A stretch of DNA of 5,873 nt from Bacillota bacterium (GTDB taxonomy: Bacteria > Bacillota > DTU025): NCBI GenBank assembly GCA_003456765.1, contig DMOT01000246.1:1-5873 (forward strand), written 5' to 3'. The translations under genes were made by a program, and so were the position numbers. Each line of letters opens with the position of its first letter. The first letter of the stretch is position 1. The notes below the pieces were generated by a model, which worked only from the letters and a program-made list of their open reading frames with translations, had not been told where the DNA came from and made no database searches. Shown here in pieces: positions 1 to 5,415 of the stretch.

Positions 1-1
1 T

Positions 2-1141
2 GGCAGCATGGAATGTATTGTTTGCGGATTGAGGGGACCTGTAACTGGCATGGCTTACAGGGGTGGATCGATCTACGTTGCTCAGGGAGGGTTCCCCGGG
101 AGAATCCTCCGAGTAGATTCGGATCGCAAAGTGACTCCGTTGATTGAAGGCCTTCGATCAGGCGGCGACCACTTCACCGGCGACATCGCATTCGGGCCCG
201 ATGGCCGCATGTACTTCGGAGTAGGGTCGGTCACGAATTCGGGAGTGGTCGGGGTCGACAACTTCTTCTTCGGTTGGCTTGCGGTCATGCCGCAGATGCA
301 TGACATCCCGTACCGAACCGCCGTGCTCAGAGGCGCAAACTACGTGTCGGCCAATCCATTCACGTTGAATCAGCCCGTGCCGTGCACGTCCATGACCGGG
401 GCATACAAGCCCTTTGGTGTTCCCAGCTCTCCGGGGGAGATCGTTCCCGGCAACCCGATGGCGAACTCCGTGATGTACTCGGCTAACTCTGACGGGTCGG
501 ATCTGCAAGTTGTGGCTAATGGGCTTCGTAACCCCTTCGGAATCGGCTTCTGTCCGTGTGGTTCTCTCTATGCCATGGATCAGGGGTACGATGCGCGCGG
601 CAGCAGGCCTGTTTCGAACTCGCCTGATTCGATGTGGCGAATAGAGGAGGGGGGATGGTACGGTTTTCCCGATTACGTATCAGGCCTTCCGATCACTCTG
701 CCCCAGTTCCAGACGCCGGGGATGCCTCAGACTGAGGCCGTACTGGCGGAGCACCCTCCACTCGCCGGCGAGCCTGTGCTTCGATTGGCGCCTCACTCGG
801 CTTCCACGAAGTTTGCATTCTCTACGAACCCCGCCTTCGGCCATGTGGGCGAGGTCTTCATTGCACAGCTCGGCTCCGGGGGACCATCGACGGGCGGAAC
901 AGCTCCCGAAGGACAGCGAGTGGTCAGAGCTAACCTCCGCAACGGAGAGGTCCATAATTTCCTGGCAAGCCGAAACCCGGGACCAGGAGGAAAAGGGCCG
1001 CAGCGCCCGGTGGATGTGAAATTCGATCCTTCGGGAAGAACCCTGTATGTGTTGGATTTCGGCACCCTGGAGGGTGTGCCTACAGGGGTGATCCCGTATT
1101 GCGGATCGGGGATTCTGTGGAAGGTGAGAAGGTCTCGCTGA
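2..1141 (+). CDS. Glucose/sorbosone dehydrogenase-like beta-propeller protein (5' end missing)
   Basis: This is the C-terminal part of a beta-propeller protein of the glucose/sorbosone dehydrogenase (GSDH, PQQ-type sugar dehydrogenase) superfamily. The frame is open to the left edge, so the true start and any signal peptide lie outside; the first ATG inside the window is at 8. Numbered from that ATG, typical blade sequences are GDHFTG followed by AFGPDGRMYFGVGS (about 53-74), NGLRNPFGIGF (171-181), MDQGYDARG (190-198), GGWYGFPDY (215-223), a segment beginning HSASTKFAF (263-271), and the closing blade RPVDVKFDPSGRTLYVLDFG (333-352). Family members oxidise sugars or related compounds, usually outside the cytoplasm. 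Whether this one binds a quinone or is catalytic cannot be judged here. A CPC pair (182-184) and further cysteines at 3, 6, 126 and 365 are unusual for a secreted propeller. The gene converges on the next one. The superfamily call is firm; substrate and activity are unknown. Confidence 0.8.
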   Translation, partial: GSMECIVCGLRGPVTGMAYRGGSIYVAQGGFPGRILRVDSDRKVTPLIEGLRSGGDHFTGDIAFGPDGRMYFGVGSVTNSGVVGVDNFFFGWLAVMPQMHDIPYRTAVLRGANYVSANPFTLNQPVPCTSMTGAYKPFGVPSSPGEIVPGNPMANSVMYSANSDGSDLQVVANGLRNPFGIGFCPCGSLYAMDQGYDARGSRPVSNSPDSMWRIEEGGWYGFPDYVSGLPITLPQFQTPGMPQTEAVLAEHPPLAGEPVLRLAPHSASTKFAFSTNPAFGHVGEVFIAQLGSGGPSTGGTAPEGQRVVRANLRNGEVHNFLASRNPGPGGKGPQRPVDVKFDPSGRTLYVLDFGTLEGVPTGVIPYCGSGILWKVRRSR

Positions 1142-1157
1142 AAGCACGCCCGGATTT

Positions 1158-1217
1158 CCGAAAGGCGATTTCGGCCGCAGAAAACGGCTTTGGGCCTTTC
1201 TGCGGCCTCTCGAATCG
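1158..1217. terminator. Hairpin between convergent genes, probable bidirectional terminator
   Basis: GGCCGCAGAAA (1173-1183) and TTTCTGCGGCC (1197-1207) form a perfect 11-bp stem with a 13-nt loop. CGATT (1166-1170) and AATCG (1213-1217) could extend it past an internal loop. A smaller hairpin, CCGAAA (1158-1163) with TTTCGG (1169-1174), shares bases 1173-1174 with the large stem, so the two exclude each other. The element lies 32 bases past the stop at 1141 and 69 bases past the stop of the minus-strand gene at 1276, where a shared terminator is expected. Neither strand has a clear T run after the stem, so this is not a textbook intrinsic terminator. Confidence 0.5.
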
Positions 1218-1275
1218 CGCAATCCTTTGCGACTATGCATATGACACCTGGCAGGGCTGACAGGGGTTGGACTCG

Positions 1276-1842
1276 CTATTTGCCCGGCGGCTTGCGGCAT
1301 ATTGAATCACCGACCCCGGCTGAGGCCCATGCTCCTGCAGCCAGAAGACGCGGCGTAAGGTGCCTGAGGAGGAGTGCCCATGCCCAGGCATACAGAAGCG
1401 CGAAGCCTGCGTATACTCCTATTGCTGCAACCCATCCCATGCCCGACACTCCTGGCCCTAGCGGATCCGTCTTGAAAACCAGCATTAGCGCCGTCATGCC
1501 CGAGCTGAGCGTAGCGGCGCCTATCAATGTCTGTATTGCTACGCTCAGCTTCGCAGCGCCCGCTATCCCCAGAGCCACGCCAAGGGGCCCTGTGGTTGTG
1601 AGCAGTATTACACATTCTTCAGGCGCTACCATGAGCACGAGCAAGGTTGCGACAGCATAGCCTGCAATTCCCGCGCCAGTGCTGATCCATGAAGTCAGAG
1701 CCAAAGGCAAGGTGGCCAAAGCGCTTGCAATATGCCCGGGGCCCGGGGCAAATGCGGCCAGTAGCTGAAGAGCAGCAGCTATGGCAGACATTATCCCGGC
1801 AAGTAGGACCAGCCGTGTCTTGGAGACCCGAAATTCTCCCAT
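1276..1842 (-). CDS. Small integral membrane protein of unknown function, possibly ECF-transporter S-component-like
   Basis: A 188-residue, strongly hydrophobic protein rich in Ala, Leu and Gly. Likely membrane segments lie near residues 11-31, 37-54, 56-73, 77-95, 99-123 and 133-160, giving about six helices. The N-terminus is short and basic (MGEFRVSKTR) and the C-terminal tail is charged. Features worth matching are FAPGPGHIASALATLPLAL (31-49) and the loop APEECVILLTTTGPLG (73-88). The start is the ATG read from 1842 down, with GGAGGG (1853-1848) five bases upstream. Size and helix number resemble S components of energy-coupling-factor vitamin transporters or other small uncharacterised Firmicute membrane proteins, but I recognise no specific family signature and no substrate motif. 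It is divergent from thiL and convergent with the propeller gene, so it is probably transcribed alone. That it is a real gene is well supported; its function is unknown. Confidence 0.75.
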   Translation of the reverse strand: MGEFRVSKTRLVLLAGIMSAIAAALQLLAAFAPGPGHIASALATLPLALTSWISTGAGIAGYAVATLLVLMVAPEECVILLTTTGPLGVALGIAGAAKLSVAIQTLIGAATLSSGMTALMLVFKTDPLGPGVSGMGWVAAIGVYAGFALLYAWAWALLLRHLTPRLLAAGAWASAGVGDSICRKPPGK

Positions 1843-1863
1843 CGTATCCCTCCGTCGTCGATT

Positions 1864-1897
1864 GAATAGCCCGCCGTTTAGTCTATGAGGGCTATTC
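1864..1897. repeat. 9-bp perfect inverted repeat, candidate operator
   Basis: GAATAGCCC (1864-1872) and GGGCTATTC (1889-1897) are exact reverse complements separated by 16 bases. The repeat lies 22 bases upstream of the start codon of the minus-strand membrane-protein gene and straddles its proposed -10 box. That position suits a repressor site. A leader hairpin is the alternative. Confidence 0.5.
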
Positions 1898-1908
1898 CCG
1901 GATGTTCA
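1880..1908 (-). promoter_or_regulatory. Candidate sigma-A promoter of the minus-strand membrane-protein gene
   Basis: Read on the minus strand, TGAACA (1908-1903) and TAGACT (1885-1880) each match the sigma-A -35 and -10 consensus at four of six positions and are separated by exactly 17 bases. Transcription would start near 1873, leaving a short leader of about 30 bases that contains the GGAGGG ribosome binding site. One arm of the inverted repeat lies between the boxes and the other falls at the presumed start site. This was found by eye, and such matches arise by chance. Confidence 0.35.
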
Positions 1909-1949
1909 TGCTTGAGCTGTGCACTTGCAGTCACCGCATCTGTGTGGCG

Positions 1950-1978
1950 CCATAGAAGTATTATCGCTATACTTATGG
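1950..1978. promoter_or_regulatory. Quasi-palindrome over a possible -10 box upstream of thiL
   Basis: AAGTAT (1956-1961) and ATACTT (1969-1974) form a dyad with a 7-base spacer. CCAT (1950-1953) and ATGG (1975-1978) extend it past two unpaired bases. TATACT (1968-1973) inside it matches the -10 consensus at five of six positions on the plus strand, but no good -35 box is seen 16-18 bases upstream. It may be an operator at an activator-dependent promoter for the thiL unit, or chance. Confidence 0.25.
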
Positions 1979-2123
1979 AAGACAGATGTGCAGCATTTCC
2001 CCGGATGCCCATATTGAGCTGGGCGAGAACAGAATAGCCTCAGGCGGCGATGTATGCCGGGTTTGCTCCGGGGCTCAAAACTCGAACCCTGCCAGGTCAA
2101 AGTCTGAGAAGGAGCAAGAGTCT
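1979..2123 (+). other. Leader region before thiL, nothing recognised
   Basis: About 145 bases between the possible promoter and the thiL start. An ATG at 1986 is in frame with thiL and would add 46 residues, but that stretch looks nothing like a ThiL N-terminus and lacks a good ribosome binding site, so I treat it as untranslated. I looked for a TPP riboswitch: CTGAGA (2104-2109) is present, but it falls at the ribosome binding site, after rather than before the only GAACC sequence (2083-2087), and no supporting stems are visible. No tRNA or clear terminator was found. Confidence 0.4.
2109..2114 (+). promoter_or_regulatory. Ribosome binding site of thiL
   Basis: AAGGAG lies nine bases before the ATG at 2124. 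It favours this start over the in-frame ATG at 1986. Confidence 0.8.
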
Positions 2124-3194
2124 ATGAGGATCTCCGAAGTAGGCGAGTTCGGGCTGATAGCTCGAATAGACAAGGGGTGCGTGAATGACCCTTCCACAGT
2201 TGTCCGGGGAATCGGAGATGATGCGGCAGTCCTTACTGTCTCACCCGGCCGCAAACTTCTCGTATGCAGCGACATGCTGGTAGAGGACGTCCATTTCATG
2301 CGGGGCGTTGCTCCGTGGACATGCGTCGGCTACAAGGCCGTGGCCGTGAACCTGAGTGATATCGCCGCCATGGGCGCAGAACCCACCAGCTGTGTAGTAT
2401 CGATTGCTCTGCCTCCATCGGCGACAGTGGACAGTGTAGACGGCATATACGCAGGTATGAAGTATCTGCTTGCAAAATACGGAGTCAATTTGGTCGGCGG
2501 CGATATTGTTGAGTCAAGCATCTTTGCCATAGATGTGACCATGTTAGGCGAAGCCAGTGAGGAAGAGATCAAGTATCGCGATGGCGCCAGGCCTGGCGAT
2601 GTATTAATGGTCACGGGAGACCTGGGAGCATCGGCAGCGGGCTTGCAGCTTCTCAAATCAGGGCTTGATTGCAGAGCATGGACAGCCGATTCGATCCCGA
2701 GTATTGAGGAGCCTATAGAGCCGGAAGACCATCGTACAGCAGTCATCCGCGCTCATTTCCTGCCTGTCCCACGAATGCGCGAATCCCGGGCCCTGGCGGA
2801 ACTGGGGACAGGCTCTGTTACGGCCATGATCGATGTCAGTGATGGGCTGGCCAGCGAAATAGGGCATCTTTGCGATCAGAGCGGGACTGGTGCCTGGATC
2901 GCAGCTGACGCAGTGCCAATATCCGAGCCTACCAGGGCCGTTGCCCGGGAGGCAGGCCTTGACCCCCTGAATTGGGCATTGTTCGGCGGCGAGGATTACG
3001 AGCTCCTTTTCACTGTTTCCAGGGGCTGCGTGGGGGAAGTGGTAGAGGCATTCGCGGCAGCCGGCCTATCCGGGGTTGCTGCGATCGGCGAGGTGACCGA
3101 ACCCTCTTTGGGACGATGGGTCGTTATGCCGGGCGGCCGGCGGATGGAGCTTACTCCGGGCGGATATGCCCACTTCAGGGAGGGATCCAGGTGA
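2124..3194 (+). CDS. thiL: Thiamine-monophosphate kinase
   Basis: ThiL phosphorylates thiamine monophosphate with ATP to give thiamine diphosphate, the active cofactor and last step of thiamine synthesis. It acts in the cytoplasm. The 356-residue product is close to the usual length and has the family signatures in order: the N-terminal SEVGEFGLI (4-12); GIGDDAAVL (29-37) and SDMLVEDVHF (49-58), which carry metal- and nucleotide-binding aspartates; AVNLSDIAAMGAEP (74-87); VGGDIV (124-129); VTGDLGASAAGL (163-174); MIDVSDGLASEIGHLC (235-250); and FGGEDYELLFT (287-297). No key residue seems lost. The start at 2124 is chosen for its AAGGAG and because ThiL proteins begin at this motif. The stop overlaps the next start in GTGA (3191-3194). 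The usual Bacillus neighbours tsaE and tsaB do not follow it here. Confidence 0.97.
   Translation: MRISEVGEFGLIARIDKGCVNDPSTVVRGIGDDAAVLTVSPGRKLLVCSDMLVEDVHFMRGVAPWTCVGYKAVAVNLSDIAAMGAEPTSCVVSIALPPSATVDSVDGIYAGMKYLLAKYGVNLVGGDIVESSIFAIDVTMLGEASEEEIKYRDGARPGDVLMVTGDLGASAAGLQLLKSGLDCRAWTADSIPSIEEPIEPEDHRTAVIRAHFLPVPRMRESRALAELGTGSVTAMIDVSDGLASEIGHLCDQSGTGAWIAADAVPISEPTRAVAREAGLDPLNWALFGGEDYELLFTVSRGCVGEVVEAFAAAGLSGVAAIGEVTEPSLGRWVVMPGGRRMELTPGGYAHFREGSR
3179..3183 (+). promoter_or_regulatory. Ribosome binding site of the GNAT gene
   Basis: GGAGG lies seven bases before the GTG at 3191, inside the end of thiL. It supports that GTG over the in-frame ATG at 3212 and points to translational coupling with thiL. 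Confidence 0.75.
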
Positions 3195-3798
3195 GTTTGC
3201 CCACAGATATCATGCTAAGGCCCGCTCGTCTCCAGGATATTCCGGAAATCGCCCGAATCAGCGCTGGCATTTGGGATGGGGAGGATTACGTGCCCCGGGT
3301 TGCAGCCGGGTGGATATCGGACCCATCCGGAAGGTTCGTTGTTGCCGAACATGAAGGTATTGTGAGGGGCTTTGGCCGGATTGTGATGCATACGGCCACT
3401 GATGCATGGGCGGAAGGCCTTCGGGATTCGTGTTTTACCCAGGGGAGCCTGGGTGCATCCTCCAAATGGCCGATAGAGGGTGCGGCTTTGAAGCCAGGGG
3501 CTGCGCGAACGCGCCATTCCCTGACGCGGTTCTCCTCATGGATGCCGCAACTGAATCTCAACCTGACGATGGAGACTACGTCATATCCGTGCTCGAAGGA
3601 GAGCCGGCATCATGTTGGGCTCTGCTATCAGCCGCGTTTGATGCAATGTCTGGAGCAGGCATGAAGAGCGCATGTGCGTGCGTTCCATGTAACAGCCTTG
3701 CTGCAGACATTCTCGAAGAGGCCGGGTTTGAGACGTGGCCAGGGGACGTTCCGGCCGAAAGCCCAGCAATATTGCTTTATGAATACTTGCTCAGCTAG
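3191..3798 (+). pseudogene. GNAT-type N-acetyltransferase, frameshifted and missing the acetyl-CoA motif
   Basis: The N-terminal part, from GTG at 3191, reads as a GNAT acetyltransferase: MLRPARLQDIPEIARISAG (8-26), EDYVPRVAAGW (31-41), GRFVVAEHEG (47-56) and WAEGLR (73-78), ending at 3424. The coding sense then moves to the frame one base back. It resumes near 3469 with ADRGCGFEARG, which resembles the late GNAT 'A-R-x-GF' segment, and runs to the TAG at 3798 through a second half-domain (LAADILEEAGFE, ending LLYEYLLS). The earlier frame stays open to 3664, but its later residues do not look like this family. Only about 14 codons separate WAEGLR from the ADRGCGF segment, where about 45 are usual. 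The R/Q-x-x-G-x-G/A acetyl-CoA loop and the strand after it are absent in all frames. As written, the gene cannot make a normal enzyme. Family is clear; substrate is unknown. A sequencing error alone would not explain the missing segment. Confidence 0.7.
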
Positions 3799-3803
3799 TC
3801 TGT

Positions 3804-3833
3804 GCAACCCCAGGCGCATAGCTACGGGGTTGC
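3804..3833. repeat. 8-bp inverted repeat after the GNAT gene
   Basis: GCAACCCC (3804-3811) and GGGGTTGC (3826-3833) are exact reverse complements with a 14-base loop, starting five bases after the TAG at 3798. No T run follows. It could be a weak or factor-dependent terminator, an mRNA-stabilising hairpin, or chance. The rest of the 117-base gap before the next start holds only the ribosome binding site. Confidence 0.4.
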
Positions 3834-3902
3834 CGTCATAGGCCCCGGGCTTGAGCCGCAAACACCCAGCGGCGCTTCGGCAAGACAGCATGCAATCATT
3901 CT

Positions 3903-3907
3903 GGAGG
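3903..3907 (+). promoter_or_regulatory. Ribosome binding site of the MFS transporter gene
   Basis: GGAGG lies eight bases before the GTG at 3916. It decides for this start over the in-frame GTG at 3802, which would add 38 residues unlike a transporter N-terminus. Confidence 0.75.
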
Positions 3908-3915
3908 ATGATCAA

Positions 3916-5265
3916 GTGACTTCATCGCATAGTAATTCGCCCCTGTCGCCTGAGGGTCCCAAACACCCATCACGTCTCATTAACCGGACGCTGATGGTTT
4001 TCCTTGTGGCGATGATCTCTGCGAATATCGCGTCCCAGATGGGGCAGCCTCTTATGTCTCTGTACGTGCAATCCTTAGGCGCCAATGTGCAGCAGGTAGG
4101 GCTATTGTTCACAATAACGTCCATAGTGCCCCTGGCTTTCCAGATCCTTGGCGGCTTTGTGTCGGATTCCATCGGGCGCCTTCAGGCGATTGCCATTGGC
4201 AGCCTTGCCGGGATCGCAGGGTACGCCCTTTACATTGTGGCCCCTACATGGCAATGGCTGATTCTGGCACAAGGCGTATCGTCGCTTGCAGGCTGTTTTG
4301 TGGCCCCGAGTTTCCGGGCGTTTGTGGCGGAACAATCGTCGGAGGAGATGCGCGCAAGGACTTTTGCGCTGTCGGAGTCTATCTATATGATAACGGGAGT
4401 CGTGGGTCCGCCCATCGGGGGAATAGTATCAGAGAATTACGGCTATCGCGCAATGTTCGCAACTGCAGCTGCTTTGTATGGCGCCGCCACAGTGATACGC
4501 ATTGCCATGGCTCGGTCTGCCCGAAACAGGGTGCAGACGGCGGCTGATAAGATGACCTTCGAGAAGCTTAAGAGAAGTATTGGTTCAATGATATCGCTGG
4601 TTTTCGCCGGGGGAATACTCACATGGCTCTTTATTTCAGACGGAGTCTTTGATGTGGCCTACAGCATCTCTTACAGGTTCGAGCCTTTGTACCTGGGGAA
4701 TGTCATTGGCCTGGGCAACACGCAGATTGCCACTCTGAGCTCGTTCTTCTCCGGCGCCATGATGCTGCTCTTGCCTGTCGGAGGATGGTTTGCGGACCGA
4801 TTCGGCGAGCGGGCAGGTTTGGTTTTGGGGCACGGCACGCATGCAGTGGCCTTAGTCTTAATGCTGCTTGGCAAGGCATACCCCCACTTTATCGTCGTGT
4901 GGATTCTCTACGGCGTGGGCGCTTCGCTGCTCAGCCCTGCTTACAACTCCCTCATCTCGAAAGTGGTTCCGCTCAAGATGCGCGGAACTGCATTCGGCCT
5001 CTTCTCCACGAGCCTTGGACTAATATCGCTCCCTGCGCCCTATGTAGGCGGGCTGTTGTGGAATGCGGTCAGCCCGAGGGCGCCATTCGTCGTGCCGCTT
5101 ATTGCAAGTGCGGTGATGACGCCTTTGCTCTGGATGAAGCTGAAGCCTGAGACGGAGAGTGCGGGCGGGCGCAGCCTAGACTCGCAGGCAGGGGAGGAGC
5201 GTCCCGGACTTGCAGATGATGGTGCTGAAGAGGAGTCTTCTCTCGGGCCGGATGAAGTGGTGTGA
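3916..5265 (+). CDS. Major facilitator superfamily (MFS) transporter
   Basis: A 449-residue inner-membrane transporter with the usual two six-helix halves. Residues 1-24 are a polar cytoplasmic lead-in; the first helix begins near 25. The loop after helix 2 carries the MFS motif A form GGFVSDSIGR (79-88), repeated in the second half as GGWFADRFGERAG (289-301). GVVGPPIGG (161-169) resembles the motif C of helix 5 found in drug/proton antiporters. A basic central loop (about 198-221) joins the halves. The tail after residue 408 is long, hydrophilic and acidic. Family members move sugars, drugs or metabolites by proton or substrate exchange. The helix 5 motif hints at export, but the substrate cannot be named. 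The start is GTG with GGAGG at good spacing. It lies on the same strand as thiL and the GNAT remnant, 117 bases after the latter, and its end overlaps the small reading frame that follows. Confidence 0.9.
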   Translation: MTSSHSNSPLSPEGPKHPSRLINRTLMVFLVAMISANIASQMGQPLMSLYVQSLGANVQQVGLLFTITSIVPLAFQILGGFVSDSIGRLQAIAIGSLAGIAGYALYIVAPTWQWLILAQGVSSLAGCFVAPSFRAFVAEQSSEEMRARTFALSESIYMITGVVGPPIGGIVSENYGYRAMFATAAALYGAATVIRIAMARSARNRVQTAADKMTFEKLKRSIGSMISLVFAGGILTWLFISDGVFDVAYSISYRFEPLYLGNVIGLGNTQIATLSSFFSGAMMLLLPVGGWFADRFGERAGLVLGHGTHAVALVLMLLGKAYPHFIVVWILYGVGASLLSPAYNSLISKVVPLKMRGTAFGLFSTSLGLISLPAPYVGGLLWNAVSPRAPFVVPLIASAVMTPLLWMKLKPETESAGGRSLDSQAGEERPGLADDGAEEESSLGPDEVV

Positions 5266-5415
5266 TCTCTCCAGAGCAGAGTTAGAGGAATTGATGTCAA
5301 TATGTAGAAACAGAGAAGCGTCCTTCCTAATCAGGCGCTTGATGCCAGCAGACAAATGGATTGCATAGTTGAGCTCGCTGAGTCGTGCGAACGCGAGATA
5401 CTGGTTACTAGTTGA
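5252..5415 (+). pseudogene. Possible Spo0E-like small phosphatase gene, frameshifted
   Basis: The gap between the transporter and the HAD gene has coding character in two frames. From the ATG at 5252 (overlapping the transporter stop by 14 bases) one frame gives MKWCDLSRAELEELMSICR and on to EASFL near 5329, then runs to a TAG at 5368. The frame one base back is open from 5308 to the TGA at 5413-5415 and reads NQALDASRQMDCIVELAES from 5329. Joined near 5329, they give about 54 residues: an ELEEL helix, a short turn, and a second helix with S-R-Q-M-D. This matches the S-x-x-L-D layout of the Spo0E family (typically SQELD), small proteins that dephosphorylate Spo0A~P and delay sporulation. The reconstructed end abuts the HAD start (TGAATG). 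The match is from memory of the family pattern; no good ribosome binding site precedes 5252. It may be a base-calling error, a decayed gene, or chance. Confidence 0.4.

Noticed and set aside
680..1300. 206-codon open frame on the minus strand opposite the propeller gene
   Set aside because: It is fully antisense to a well-supported GSDH-like gene, is low in recognisable motifs and rich in Arg/Ser as shadow frames are, and overlaps the next gene's end and the hairpin.
1735..1752. Repeated GCCCGGG units
   Set aside because: They lie inside the membrane-protein coding sequence and are explained by its Ala-Pro-Gly-Pro-Gly codons.
2060..2100. tRNA-like GGTTCGAG on the minus strand
   Set aside because: The T-arm does not pair correctly and no acceptor, D or anticodon arm can be built around it.
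2076..2114. Possible TPP riboswitch before thiL (CTGAGA and GAACC sequences)
   Set aside because: The two elements are in the wrong order, CTGAGA is right at the ribosome binding site, and no supporting stems are visible.
1986..2123. 46-residue N-terminal extension of ThiL from the ATG at 1986
   Set aside because: The sequence is unlike any ThiL N-terminus, and the ATG at 2124 has AAGGAG at nine bases and the family's normal beginning.
3403..3460. Programmed -1 frameshifting in the GNAT gene
   Set aside because: No X-XXY-YYZ slippery heptamer in the right phase is seen, and the missing acetyl-CoA segment would not be restored by a shift.
3802..3915. Extended MFS start at GTG 3802
   Set aside because: It would place 38 hydrophilic residues with no family likeness before the protein; the GTG at 3916 has an ideal GGAGG.
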